64,000 bases of DNA from Hallerella sp964501065 (GTDB lineage Bacteria > Fibrobacterota > Fibrobacteria > Fibrobacterales > Fibrobacteraceae). The DNA lies in the NCBI GenBank assembly GCA_964501065.1, contig CAZCRF010000002.1, forward strand, positions 1-64,000, written 5' to 3'. The translations under genes and the position numbers were made by a program. Under the pieces are notes generated by a model, which saw only the letters and a list, made by a program, of their open reading frames with translations, searched no databases and was not told where the DNA came from. Of this stretch, positions 8,561 to 16,785 are shown in pieces. Each line of letters opens with the position of its first letter. Position 1 is the first letter of the stretch.

Positions 8561-9499
8561 ATGCCAAAGCTACAAAAGACGCTGAAACTTTCCACCGAGC
8601 AACTCATTTCCCACATGAAAAAGGATTTGGGCATTTCGTTTCGACATGTCAGCGAAGCGAGTGCCGCCGATTTTTTGAAAAAGAACAATTATTACTACCG
8701 TCTAAAGTGTTACATGAACGATTTTGAGCGGAATCGGAGCGGAAAGTTCTTGCATCTGGACTTTGGCTATCTCCGGGAAATTTCGACCATCGACATGTAC
8801 CTTCGGAAGCTCCTTTTCAAAATGAGCATCGATCTCGAACATTATTTGAAAGTGCGTTTGGTGAATGAATGCCAGGAGAATTCCGCCGATGACGGCTATG
8901 CGGTCGTCTCAGCCTTCTTTAGGAAATATCCCAAAATCCGGGAGTCGTGGCTTTTGGTGAACCCCAGTTATGGCGGAATGAATCCCGGTGAAAAGCTTCC
9001 GAGCGTGTGGGCCGTTTTGGAGTGCCTGTCGTTTGGGGATACCGTGCAGTTTTTTGAATTTTACTACGAGTACTTTAAAACGGAAAGTGGGTTCGAGGAT
9101 TCGTTGGAGGCCGTCCGGAGAATTCGCAATGCCGCGGCGCACAACGTCTGCATGCTCTGTTCCCTGGATGTCGTGCCGAGTCCGGAGTCTCGGCCGGATT
9201 CCGTGTCGGGAGCGAGGCTTGGGAATGAATTCATCCGTTCTAGAATTGGAGGATTGAACCCGGGGGAAATTTCCACGGCCATGAAAGTTCCTGTCCTGCA
9301 CGATTTCGCCGTGATGCTCGACGCTTATTCGAAAATCATTTCTTCGGCGAAGGCCAAAAAGGAGTCTTTCCGGGAGTTGCAGGAGTTCTTTGTCGGCCGG
9401 ATGGTGAAAAGGCGCTCCTGGTTTTCGGAAACTCCCCAAATCAAACGCGCTTACAAATTTGCATTGGCTGTCTTGAATCGCTACGCTTCCTGTGGCTAA
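8561..9499 (+). CDS. Abi family protein (Abi_2/AbiF-like HEPN RNase)
   Basis: A 312-aa protein of the Abi_2 (AbiD/AbiF) type. The N-terminus has the family pattern (DFLKKNNYYYRLKCYM), followed by a helical core with the HEPN ribonuclease signature R-N-A-A-A-H at residues 189-194. In HEPN proteins the Arg and His form the active site of a dimeric RNase. Family members act in phage defence by abortive infection or as toxins. It stands alone, without a protein antitoxin beside it, and its 3' end overlaps the convergent protease gene by 4 nt. The region upstream may encode an RNA partner. Confidence 0.8.
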   Translation: MPKLQKTLKLSTEQLISHMKKDLGISFRHVSEASAADFLKKNNYYYRLKCYMNDFERNRSGKFLHLDFGYLREISTIDMYLRKLLFKMSIDLEHYLKVRLVNECQENSADDGYAVVSAFFRKYPKIRESWLLVNPSYGGMNPGEKLPSVWAVLECLSFGDTVQFFEFYYEYFKTESGFEDSLEAVRRIRNAAAHNVCMLCSLDVVPSPESRPDSVSGARLGNEFIRSRIGGLNPGEISTAMKVPVLHDFAVMLDAYSKIISSAKAKKESFRELQEFFVGRMVKRRSWFSETPQIKRAYKFALAVLNRYASCG

Positions 9500-10851
9500 T
9501 CGCCCACGATGAGGTAGGTGCAAAGGCTGAAGTCCTGCGTCGTCGGAGCGGGTTTGACTCCGTGGAACTGGAGCAGGTGGAAAATCTTGGAGGCCTTGAC
9601 GCCGAAGTTGACGTTTTGGGACTCGCCCAGGATGGATGTCGCAAGGCCGATGATTTTCCCGTCCGCGACAATCGGCCCGCCGGAATTCCCGGGCTGAACC
9701 GCTGCGTCGATTTGGAAAGTCCCCTCGTCCCCGCGGAAGCCGTTCTTGCCGGAGACGATTCCCTTCGTCACTTTCAAGTCGGAGCCTTGGTATTGGATTT
9801 GCGGATAGCCGAAGACCCGGATGTCTTCCCCGAGGCGCGGATCCCTCGATGAAATCGGGCAGGAGTTCAGCTTGACGCCCTTGACGCGGATAATCGCCAA
9901 GTCCAGGATGTCTTCGGAAAATTCGCCGATGATTTCAAAGCCGTCCGTCTGGATTTTTTTCTCGTCCAAGTAAAGTTCCATCTCGGACATGTTGTGGATG
10001 ACGTGCGCGTTCGTGATTAAAATGTCCGGGGCGATGGCGACGGAACTTCCCGAAATCCATTCGGAGTTCTTTTGCCTGGATTCCTCGACAAGCTCTGCGG
10101 GGAGCAGCTTCTCGCTGATGCTGAGTTTCCATTTGGCGCCGATGACGACGTTGTAATAGTCTTTCCCGATGGCGACAGTGATGTCTTGCGCATCCGAATC
10201 CTTCCCGTAGTAGAGGAGGACTTTTTCCCCGTCCGAGTTCTCGCTTGACGTGACGTCGGAGACTTCGAAGGTGAATGCGGTGTCGACCGTCATGAACAAT
10301 CGGCGGTTTCTGTAGACCGTTTTCAAAAAATTGGGCACGGGGGCTTTCGTGTTGTAATAGGTGCACAGGCTGTCGTATTTTTCCGTATCGGGATTGTAGA
10401 AGCAGGAGGCCATGGAGTTCACTTTGTAATGGAGTGTGCCGAAATCACTGTCTGCGAGGCTTTTCTTTGGGGCATCCTTGTTCGAAAAGTAAATCCCCCA
10501 GCCGTGAATCTGGAGGAAGTTGAAGTAGTTCTGCCCCCAGACGAACATATAATTGTGGCTGCCGGAACGCCCGGTGAGGATGAGGATTTTTTCACCGTCG
10601 CTGTTGTAGTCGCTTGAAATTCGGTTCAATTCGATTCGGTAAGTATTCTTTCCCAAAAAGACGAACAGGAGGGAGTCGTCCGTCAGATTGATGCGGATTT
10701 GGCCGCCTTTCCAAATGGATTCTTCGCCGTCGCAATATTCGCCGGAAGAGGGTTTGTACTTGCAGGATGTGTATTGGGTGTAGTCCAAGTAATAATCTTC
10801 CGCTGCGCCAAAAGATAATGTCCAAAGAATCAGGAATAGAATCTTTTTCAT
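9496..10851 (-). CDS. Secreted trypsin-like serine protease
   Basis: A 451-aa protein starting at the ATG 6 nt after GGGAG; the signal peptide is ILFLILWTLSFGAA. The N-terminal half (about 30-250) contains two similar beta-rich, Cys-containing segments (YYLDYTQYTSCKY and LHYKVNSMASCFY) that look like a tandem repeat. The C-terminal half is an S1/DegP-like protease with the triad His in TNAHVIHN, Asp in DILDLAII and Ser in QPGNSGGP. No PDZ domain is seen. It is probably periplasmic or surface-exposed. The function of the repeated N-terminal domain is unknown. Confidence 0.8.
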   Translation of the reverse strand: MKKILFLILWTLSFGAAEDYYLDYTQYTSCKYKPSSGEYCDGEESIWKGGQIRINLTDDSLLFVFLGKNTYRIELNRISSDYNSDGEKILILTGRSGSHNYMFVWGQNYFNFLQIHGWGIYFSNKDAPKKSLADSDFGTLHYKVNSMASCFYNPDTEKYDSLCTYYNTKAPVPNFLKTVYRNRRLFMTVDTAFTFEVSDVTSSENSDGEKVLLYYGKDSDAQDITVAIGKDYYNVVIGAKWKLSISEKLLPAELVEESRQKNSEWISGSSVAIAPDILITNAHVIHNMSEMELYLDEKKIQTDGFEIIGEFSEDILDLAIIRVKGVKLNSCPISSRDPRLGEDIRVFGYPQIQYQGSDLKVTKGIVSGKNGFRGDEGTFQIDAAVQPGNSGGPIVADGKIIGLATSILGESQNVNFGVKASKIFHLLQFHGVKPAPTTQDFSLCTYLIVGD

Positions 10852-10922
10852 AGAACTCCCACCGTCATTCAAAATAAATATAAGAATTCATCGTACGGAA
10901 AAGTTCGCATGACCGCCGAAGG

Positions 10923-12794
10923 TCAAGCTTTCTGTGACCGTTTCCGCAGAGCGCAGGCGGGAAAAAGAGCCATCAGATAGGCGGCGAAGAAGCCGAGCAG
11001 TCCGAACTCCACGGCGTCGCCGATGTGGAAGTAGAGCGTGTCCCGGGTGCGGAGGGGAATCTTTCTTGTGATGACGCGTTCCGTGAACAGTTCCGTCTTC
11101 TTGTCGACATGGCCGTATTGGTCGACGAACGCGGAGACTCCCGTGTTCGTGCAGCGGACAATCGGATAGCCGTTTTCAATGGCGCGGTAACGCAATTGGT
11201 TGAAGTGCTGTGCTGCGGCGGTGCTCCTTCCGAACCAGCCGTCGTTGGTGATGTCGACCATCAGCCGCGAACCGTCCCGAATGGATCTGCGGGCTTCCAT
11301 CCCGTAAATCGTCTCGTAGCAGATGAACGGACTCCAGGAATACGGTTCGAAAACGGGGCGTTCCTTCCCCGGGACGAAATTCCCCTGCCCGACATCGACG
11401 TAATTCAATATCGGGAAGACGTCGTCGAAGGGCAGCCTTTCGCTGAACGGCACCAAGTGCGTTTTGACGTAGCGCGAATATTCCCTTTGGCCGGGGGAAA
11501 ATAAAAAACCGCTGTTGTAGAGGTTCACCGGTCGGGGAGGCTTCCCGTTGCGGTCGTAATCCAACGTCCCGATGAAAATTCTCGTCTTTGTCCCGCGGAT
11601 GCGGTCTTCAATCCAATTCCGTTCGCGATTCCGGAGCCTTAAGAAATCGGGGATGGCCGTTTCCGGGAAAACGACCAAATCGACGTCTCCCGAATCCCAA
11701 TCGATGCTGTCTTCGGCAAGTTTCCACGTCTTTGAAACGATGGAATCGTAATAAGCTTTGCTCCATTTGTCCGTTTGTGGAACGTTGGGCTGGACGACGG
11801 CGACCTTCGGCGCATGAGCTTCGTTTTCCGTGTAAAACGGTTGGGCTTCCGGTTTAGACAGCACGGCGGCCCCGTAAGCCCAGAGCAGGGCGAAAATGGC
11901 GAACGGCGTGGCGAAAAAAAGTCTCTTGCGATGGACGATGGCTTCGGCGACAGCTTGATTGCTCAAAATGACTAGTGCCGTGTAGCCGAAAATGCCGACT
12001 AGCGAAAGCGCCTGGAGAAGAGGCAATTGGTTGCCGAGTGCATAGCCGAGATGGCTCCAAGGAAAGCTGAAATCCCCGTAAGTCCGGGTCATTTCCAGTC
12101 CGGCGTAAAAAAGCGGAAAGAGAATTCTGAAGACGGGAACGCCTTTGATTTTGAGGCTCCGCCCCAAGACGAAAATTGCCGCGGCGACGGTGTTGTAGGC
12201 GCTGAAGTAGGCGATGAGCAGAATCAGTCCGATGAAGATGAGGACGGCGGGCCCCACGTTCATCACGTTGTAAATCCAATAATAATTGATGGCGTTGTAA
12301 AGGAACCCCGACCAGAACGACGCGAAGACTGCCGTCTGCATGTTGGACTTGAGCAGCACCAGGAACCAGGGCACCAGAAAGACGAACGCGCCCGGGCCTA
12401 ATGGAAGGGGCGGAAACGCGAGCGAATAAAATCCCCAGCCGACAGAACAGAGGAACAGCGCGGTTCGGGATTCCCTTTCCTTCAGACGGTGAAAGTTCCA
12501 AACGGCGAAGTGGAAAATCCCGTAAAGGAAGAGCGGGACGAACACGGCGGCGAGTTGTACAAGTCCCACGTGGGAATGAATCGCATAATCGGCGAAGAGC
12601 GAAAGGAAGCCTGTCAGGAAGTATCCCCAGAAGGCCGTTTTGAAGTGGGCGCGGATTTTCTTGGAAAACACGAACGGCACGGCGGCGAGGAGTGGGAAAA
12701 TCTGCGGCCAGAAAAGGTAAATGCCTTCGGTGTCGGGACTAGCCAAGACCAGGGCCGCGTTCAAGACTGCTTCGACGAACAAGAGGAAAATCAT
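10923..12794 (-). CDS. lnt: Apolipoprotein N-acyltransferase
   Basis: A 623-aa inner-membrane enzyme that adds the third acyl chain to the N-terminal Cys of lipoproteins. The N-terminal part has about eight hydrophobic helices. The C-terminal nitrilase-like domain carries the Glu in VVFPETAIPD, the Lys in YVKTHLVPFSE and the nucleophilic Cys in FICYETIYG. It is about 100 aa longer than the E. coli protein, with the extra length in N-terminal membrane segments. It overlaps rsmI by 4 nt (ATGA) and is the second gene of that operon. Confidence 0.92.
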   Translation of the reverse strand: MIFLLFVEAVLNAALVLASPDTEGIYLFWPQIFPLLAAVPFVFSKKIRAHFKTAFWGYFLTGFLSLFADYAIHSHVGLVQLAAVFVPLFLYGIFHFAVWNFHRLKERESRTALFLCSVGWGFYSLAFPPLPLGPGAFVFLVPWFLVLLKSNMQTAVFASFWSGFLYNAINYYWIYNVMNVGPAVLIFIGLILLIAYFSAYNTVAAAIFVLGRSLKIKGVPVFRILFPLFYAGLEMTRTYGDFSFPWSHLGYALGNQLPLLQALSLVGIFGYTALVILSNQAVAEAIVHRKRLFFATPFAIFALLWAYGAAVLSKPEAQPFYTENEAHAPKVAVVQPNVPQTDKWSKAYYDSIVSKTWKLAEDSIDWDSGDVDLVVFPETAIPDFLRLRNRERNWIEDRIRGTKTRIFIGTLDYDRNGKPPRPVNLYNSGFLFSPGQREYSRYVKTHLVPFSERLPFDDVFPILNYVDVGQGNFVPGKERPVFEPYSWSPFICYETIYGMEARRSIRDGSRLMVDITNDGWFGRSTAAAQHFNQLRYRAIENGYPIVRCTNTGVSAFVDQYGHVDKKTELFTERVITRKIPLRTRDTLYFHIGDAVEFGLLGFFAAYLMALFPACALRKRSQKA

Positions 12795-13477
12795 AGTCCG
12801 CCCTTTCCCTGGGGGTGGAACAGCAGCACGAACTCGCCTTTCGGTTCTCGGTCTTTGTAGTGCTCAAGAAGCTTTGACGGCGTCCCCACCAGATGCTCTT
12901 CGAATTTCTTGGTGAGTTCCCGCATCAGCGCAACGGGAATTTCTCCGAAGACTTGCCCGATTTCCCCGATGAATTTCACCAGGTTGTGCGGGCTTGCGTA
13001 AAAGATGAGAGTCGAGTCGGCGGATTCCTTCAGCCTTTCGAGCAAGTGCAGGCGTTGGGCGCTCTTCTTCGGGGAAAAATTTTCGAATCGGAAACGGTCT
13101 GTGGGAAGCCCGCTTGAAACGAGGGCGTTCACCAAGGCGCATGCTCCCGGGACGCTGCGAACTTCGATGCCTTCCCGTACGCATTCCCGGACCAGGTTGA
13201 ACGCCGGATCTGCAATGCCCGGAGTCCCCGCGTCGCTGATGACGGCGATGTCGCCTTCGTTCTTCAAGTATTCGACGTATTTTGGGGTCACGGCTTCCTT
13301 GTTGAAATCGTGGTAGCTTTCCATCGGCGTGCGGATGCCGAAATGTTCGAAGAGGAGCCGTGAATGGCGCGTGTCTTCTGCCAGAACCAGCGGAACTTCC
13401 TTTAAAATGCGTACGGCGCGAAAGGTCATGTCTTCGAGGTTTCCGATGGGAGTGGCGACGATGTAAAGAGTGTGCAT
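12791..13477 (-). CDS. rsmI: 16S rRNA (cytidine1402-2'-O)-methyltransferase
   Basis: A 228-aa tetrapyrrole-methylase-fold enzyme. It starts with the typical LYIVATPIGNLEDMT, then AEDTRHSRLLFEHFGI, VISDAGTPGIADP (SAM-binding) and the SVPGACALVNAL block. It 2'-O-methylates C1402 in the ribosomal decoding centre. The family is usually 270-290 aa; this one lacks much of the C-terminal part. Upstream, TAATTTCG ends 4 nt before the ATG, a variant of the leaderless-type promoter seen elsewhere here. Confidence 0.92.
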   Translation of the reverse strand: MHTLYIVATPIGNLEDMTFRAVRILKEVPLVLAEDTRHSRLLFEHFGIRTPMESYHDFNKEAVTPKYVEYLKNEGDIAVISDAGTPGIADPAFNLVRECVREGIEVRSVPGACALVNALVSSGLPTDRFRFENFSPKKSAQRLHLLERLKESADSTLIFYASPHNLVKFIGEIGQVFGEIPVALMRELTKKFEEHLVGTPSKLLEHYKDREPKGEFVLLFHPQGKGGL

Positions 13478-13486
13478 GGTTCGAAA

Positions 13487-14041
13487 TTAGTAAATGTCAA
13501 AAGGGATGGAGTCGGCAGCGGGCGTCTTCGGCGACAAGGCTTGCTTCAGTCGGGCGACTAGTTTCACGTGAACCCAATCGGCCTTTTCCTGGATGTAGCC
13601 GTTCCTGTATGGACCATACCAAAAAAGGCGTGGGTGCTCCTCTTCTAGAATCCAGACTCTTTCGACGACAGTGCCGTCGCAGCGGAGTGAACATTCCGCC
13701 GTCACCCGGATGTCATCTTCTCGCGGCATCGCGGGCCAAAACGGGGCCAGGAGGAAAATTCCCAAATACCAGGGGCTGGCGTAACGCTCTTCCACATTTC
13801 CGTCGAACGAAAGGTCGATTGTGCAACCGTCGGGAACGAATTCCTGCAGATTTTGAAGATAAAAATTCCGGATTGCCTTGGGAACTTCGACCGTCTTGCC
13901 GTTTTCCGTCGCAGAGACTGTCGAGGGGAATTTCGCCGTCGCGTCTTTTTCTGCGGAGTCCGCTTGAAAATCCGCATGGTAAAGTGCGGGAGCGCATGCG
14001 GAAAGCAGGATGGCCGTCAAAAATCCCAAGAGAGGTTTCAT
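13487..14041 (-). CDS. Hypothetical lipoprotein
   Basis: A 184-aa protein with a lipoprotein signal peptide: MKPLLGFLTAILLSAC, where Cys16 is the predicted lipidation site. The mature part is rich in beta-strand-like and aromatic segments (YASPWYLGIFLLAPFWPAMP near the middle) and has two further Cys in AECSLRCDG. I do not recognise a family. It lies between rsmI and lpxH, divergent from lpxH with starts only 32 bp apart, which suggests an outer-membrane role but nothing more specific. Confidence 0.7.
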   Translation of the reverse strand: MKPLLGFLTAILLSACAPALYHADFQADSAEKDATAKFPSTVSATENGKTVEVPKAIRNFYLQNLQEFVPDGCTIDLSFDGNVEERYASPWYLGIFLLAPFWPAMPREDDIRVTAECSLRCDGTVVERVWILEEEHPRLFWYGPYRNGYIQEKADWVHVKLVARLKQALSPKTPAADSIPFDIY

Positions 14042-14045
14042 TCTC

Positions 14046-14053
14046 CAAAATTA
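14046..14053 (-). promoter_or_regulatory. -10-type element TAATTTTG for the lipoprotein gene
   Basis: On the minus strand TAATTTTG ends 4 nt before the ATG at 14041, matching TAnnTTTG exactly. Together with the plus-strand element for lpxH it fills a 32-bp divergent intergenic region with no room for long leaders. Confidence 0.45.
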
Positions 14054-14060
14054 GAATTAT

Positions 14061-14068
14061 TACATTTT
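14061..14068 (+). promoter_or_regulatory. -10-type element TACATTTT for lpxH
   Basis: TACATTTT ends 5 nt before the lpxH ATG. It differs from TAnnTTTG at the last base. No ribosome binding site is visible, so a leaderless start is likely. Confidence 0.35.
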
Positions 14069-14073
14069 CCTAT

Positions 14074-14802
14074 ATGGGAAACCGTCCCGCTTATTTCGTC
14101 TCGGATGCGCATCTCGGCGCGAACCCTCCGGGAGCTGTTTCTGACCGGGAAGAGCTTCTGGTGAAATTCCTTCGCCGAATGGTCGGTGCAGCGTCCCACC
14201 TGTTCATTGTCGGGGATTTGTTTGAATTCTGGTATGAATACAGGCATTATGTCGCACGCGGGCATTTTCCGCTTTATCGCGCCCTTGGCGATTTGGCGGA
14301 TTCCGGGACGGAAGTCCACTATTTTATGGGCAATCACGATTTTGCTTTGGAAAATTTTTTCCCGGAGGAACTGGGAGTTTCCGTCCACCGATCGCTAGTG
14401 ATTTCCTTGCAGGGGCGGAATGTCTTTCTGATGCATGGAGACGGCATTCCGCGTAGCGACAGCGGTTATCGTGCGGCGCGAAAGCTTATCGATGCGCGCT
14501 TTGCCCGATTTCTCTTCCGAATGATACACCCGGATTTGGGGATGGATCTCGCGCATTTTGTCGGCAGGAGCAGCCGCAAGGCGGGGAAAAACCGCCCGAT
14601 TGAAATTCAGGAGTATCTGGACGCGGCCGGGGAAAAGATGCGGGAATTCCGTTGCAATCTTTGCGTCCACGGGCATCATCACGTTCCGGGGGTATGGAAG
14701 ATTCCCGAAGGCGAAGTCGCGTCTCCCGGACAGTGGCTCTATCAACTGAATTACGCCAAAATGGAAGATGGGAAAATTTCCGTGGAAGAATTCCGTGGTT
14801 AG
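14074..14802 (+). CDS. lpxH: UDP-2,3-diacylglucosamine diphosphatase (LpxH type)
   Basis: A 242-aa calcineurin-like phosphoesterase with the metal-binding series SDAHLG, GDLFEFW, GNHD, MHGD and HGHHHVP, and the length (about 240 aa) of LpxH. LpxH cleaves UDP-2,3-diacylglucosamine to lipid X in the fourth step of lipid A synthesis, on the inner face of the cytoplasmic membrane. The ATG at 14074 directly precedes the first strand (AYFVSDAHLG). Reading frames extending far upstream have no coding character and were not used. A general UDP-sugar phosphoesterase is the alternative. Confidence 0.82.
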   Translation: MGNRPAYFVSDAHLGANPPGAVSDREELLVKFLRRMVGAASHLFIVGDLFEFWYEYRHYVARGHFPLYRALGDLADSGTEVHYFMGNHDFALENFFPEELGVSVHRSLVISLQGRNVFLMHGDGIPRSDSGYRAARKLIDARFARFLFRMIHPDLGMDLAHFVGRSSRKAGKNRPIEIQEYLDAAGEKMREFRCNLCVHGHHHVPGVWKIPEGEVASPGQWLYQLNYAKMEDGKISVEEFRG

Positions 14803-14825
14803 TGTGGAGTGGCCAGTGGCTCAAT

Positions 14826-14950
14826 TAGGAGTTAGTAAGTAGTGGCTAGGGGTCAGAGGTCAGAACTTTAGTTGACTGCCAAAGGGAGCGCCGTGTTGAG
14901 CGGGCCGCAAGGCTCGAGCGAAATATCCCTTTACTGTAGCGAGATTCTTC
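14826..14950. repeat. Interspersed intergenic repeat, copy 1
   Basis: About 125 bp after lpxH share order and wording with 56211-56345. Both have a GGAGTTAGT / GGTCAG low-complexity start, TTAGTTGACTG, a TTGAGCG...CCGC segment, GAGCGAAAYATCYCTTTACTGTA and GATTCTTCG. The copy runs into a tandem array at its right end. It has no coding content. Confidence 0.65.
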
Positions 14951-15073
14951 GCGTTGCTCAGAATGACGGTGATGCCGCTCAGAATGACGGTGATGCCGCT
15001 CGGAATGACGGTGATGCCGCTCAGAATGACGGTGATGCCGCTCGGAATGACGGTGATGCCGCTCGGAATGACG
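14951..15073. repeat. Tandem array of a 21-bp unit, about six copies
   Basis: A 21-bp unit built on GATGCCGCTCRGAATGACGG (plus T) is repeated head to tail five times from 14971, preceded by a partial unit (GCTCAGAATGACGGT, 14956-14970). Units alternate between CTCAG and CTCGG. The CTCRGAATGACGG core is the right end of the interspersed repeat, so the array looks like local expansion of that end. No spacers are present, so it is not a CRISPR. Confidence 0.9.
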
Positions 15074-15172
15074 AAGTCACTGTGCCACATTGCCGCGAAG
15101 AATTGGAACGATTTTAAACCATTTCTTTTAAATTTCTTTTCAAAAAGAATCACACTTGACGAGAATGCTATT

Positions 15173-15180
15173 TAAATTTG
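15173..15180 (+). promoter_or_regulatory. -10-type element TAAATTTG before the poly-G leader ORF
   Basis: TAAATTTG ends 4 nt before an ATG at 15185 that opens a short ORF. That is the spacing seen at other predicted leaderless starts in the window, so transcription of the lipoprotein unit probably begins at this ATG, about 140 nt before the lipoprotein's own start. Confidence 0.45.
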
Positions 15181-15184
15181 TGAC

Positions 15185-15292
15185 ATGCCTCCCATGAATT
15201 CGCCAAAGATGAGCAAACGCATTCGGAATCTCTCCGGGGCGGTTTCCCGTCGGGGGGGGGGGGCTGCACTTTTGTGCAGTCTGTTCGTCTAG
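15185..15292 (+). CDS. Short leader ORF containing a 12-G tract
   Basis: A 35-codon ORF (ATG 15185, in-frame ATGs at 15194 and 15209, TAG 15290-15292) begins 4 nt after TAAATTTG. It encodes a basic segment, a Gly run from the poly-G tract and a hydrophobic end (GAALLCSLFV). Its stop lies 34 nt before the lipoprotein ATG. Removing one G, or adding two, shifts reading into a frame with no stop before the lipoprotein and fuses the two. It may be a real leader peptide or part of a phase-variable longer gene. Translation is not shown. Confidence 0.35.
   Translation: MPPMNSPKMSKRIRNLSGAVSRRGGGAALLCSLFV
15252..15263. repeat. Homopolymeric tract of 12 G
   Basis: Twelve consecutive G lie 63 nt before the lipoprotein start and are followed directly by the hairpin CTGCAC-TTTT-GTGCAG (15264-15279). 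Tracts of this length change by slipped-strand mispairing in many bacteria. Sequencing or assembly error in the tract length is possible. Confidence 0.9.
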
Positions 15293-15326
15293 CGGCGCAC
15301 CTCACAGAATTTCCAAAAGGGGATTT

Positions 15327-16742
15327 ATGAAGAAGAACGCACTTGCGCTCCCGTTTACCGTGGGCGCTTTTTTGTTGGCCGCCGGTTGCGGCGATGACGT
15401 GACCAAGACGACCGTGGTGAACGAGACGACGGGAATCGCGCAGCTCGCGAAGGGGGACACCCTCCCGGAATGCACCAAGGACAACGCGGGCGAGATGCTC
15501 TACGTTGCGGACTCGGGCGCGGTCTATCACTGCACGGGCAAGGCTTGGGCGACCCTCAACGGCGCCGACGGGACGGACGGCAAGGACGGTTCCGACGGCA
15601 AAGATGGAACGGACGGTGAAAGCTGCGAAGCGGTCGCCCTGAAGGACGGTTCCGGCTACAAGATTCTCTGCGGAGAAGATTCCATCGGAGTGGTGCTGAA
15701 CGGCATCGACGGGGAAAAGGGCGACGACGGGGCTGCCGGGTCGACCGGTGAAACGGGAGCCGACGGCGAGGGCTGCACCGTGGCGGACGACGGGGAGGGC
15801 ACGGTGACGGTGACGTGCGCCGGCGAAACAGTGGAACTCACCAAGGCCCTGTGTGCGGGCAAGCCCTACGACCCGGCGAAGAGCTTCTGCTTCGCAATGG
15901 GAACGCTTGACGACTCCGTGGTCACCCGTTGCGGTGGAGAGGTTTACGATGTCTGGAGCTTCTTCTGCGCCAAGGATTCCGTCATCACGAGGCTTTGCGC
16001 CCTCGACACCTTCGACATCGACTTGCAGTACTGCGGTCAGGATGAGTACGGGAATGAAGTGATTCAATCGAAAACCTTCGTCACGACGAAGTATCTCAAC
16101 CAGACGATGCTCGAAAACGGCGAATACGGCACTCTCTTCGACGAACGCAACGGGATGGTTTACCGCACGGTCACGATTGGCTCGCAGACCTGGATGGCGC
16201 AGAACCTGAATTATGAGACGGCACATAGTGCATGCAGCGGTCTCGGCTGCGATGTCGGCGGTAGAATGTACGCAAAGGATGAAGTTAGCAGCGGTAATTA
16301 CGCATTTGACGCCGACATTTGTCCGGTGGGTTGGGCCATTCCTACGAAAACGCAGTGGCTCAATTTCTTTGCTGCGGTGGGTTGGGAAGAAGCTTACTGG
16401 GATGATGATGCGGGGGGATTGGTCGATGGAGACAGTGCGCTTTTCTATAAATTGATTGCGTCGGTTTCCGAGGATTCTTGGAGTAGTGCGTGGAAATCGG
16501 GAACAGATGCTTTTGGATTTGCCGCGATTCCCGCCGGTTATGTATTTAGAACCGGAACAAAATATAACGAAAACAAGGAAGCTTATTTCATCTCGGATGG
16601 CAGGACGTATTCGTCGTCAAGGACGACTCTTTGGGTATTGAATTATACGAATAACAACCCGTCGCAGCTGCATGAGGTCGCGACGTGGAGCTTAAACAAC
16701 GACAATTACTATTCCCTTCGCTGTATCAAATCCGACGAATAA
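15327..16742 (+). CDS. FISUMP-domain surface lipoprotein with Gly-Asp repeat region
   Basis: A 471-aa lipoprotein: lipobox LLAAGC at the N-terminus, then a collagen-like Gly-x-Asp stretch (DGTDGKDGSDGKDGTDGE and a second block near residue 130). A Cys-rich middle follows, and a C-terminal Fibrobacter succinogenes major paralogous domain (TIGR02145) with GSQTWMAQNLNY, CPVGWAIPTKTQW and the closing YYSLRCIK. The domain is lectin-like in general appearance; its role is unknown. The ATG has AAAAGGGG 4-5 nt upstream. A strong terminator follows. The upstream poly-G tract makes it a candidate phase-variable surface protein. Confidence 0.88.
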   Translation: MKKNALALPFTVGAFLLAAGCGDDVTKTTVVNETTGIAQLAKGDTLPECTKDNAGEMLYVADSGAVYHCTGKAWATLNGADGTDGKDGSDGKDGTDGESCEAVALKDGSGYKILCGEDSIGVVLNGIDGEKGDDGAAGSTGETGADGEGCTVADDGEGTVTVTCAGETVELTKALCAGKPYDPAKSFCFAMGTLDDSVVTRCGGEVYDVWSFFCAKDSVITRLCALDTFDIDLQYCGQDEYGNEVIQSKTFVTTKYLNQTMLENGEYGTLFDERNGMVYRTVTIGSQTWMAQNLNYETAHSACSGLGCDVGGRMYAKDEVSSGNYAFDADICPVGWAIPTKTQWLNFFAAVGWEEAYWDDDAGGLVDGDSALFYKLIASVSEDSWSSAWKSGTDAFGFAAIPAGYVFRTGTKYNENKEAYFISDGRTYSSSRTTLWVLNYTNNNPSQLHEVATWSLNNDNYYSLRCIKSDE

Positions 16743-16749
16743 AAGTTCA

Positions 16750-16775
16750 AAGGCTCCCGTCCGGGAGCCTTTTTG
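16750..16775 (+). terminator. Rho-independent terminator after the FISUMP lipoprotein
   Basis: AAAGGCTCCC and GGGAGCCTTT form a perfect stem around a 4-nt loop (GTCC), ending in TTTTT, 8 nt after the stop codon. It may also serve the convergent minus-strand operon, since the stem reads the same on both strands. Confidence 0.9.
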
Positions 16776-16785
16776 CGTCAAAGTC

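Noticed and set aside
13360..14073. Long in-frame extension of lpxH to the left
   Set aside because: It lies antisense to rsmI and the lipoprotein gene and has no family similarity. LpxH begins at 14074 directly before its first strand, behind a promoter element.
14951..15073. Possible CRISPR array
   Set aside because: The units are directly adjacent without spacers, and no cas gene is near.
14860..15153. Long open frames on both strands through the 21-bp array, translating to short peptide repeats
   Set aside because: The 21-bp unit is a multiple of 3, so every frame without a stop stays open. The peptides are just the DNA repeat read out, and there is no start site context.
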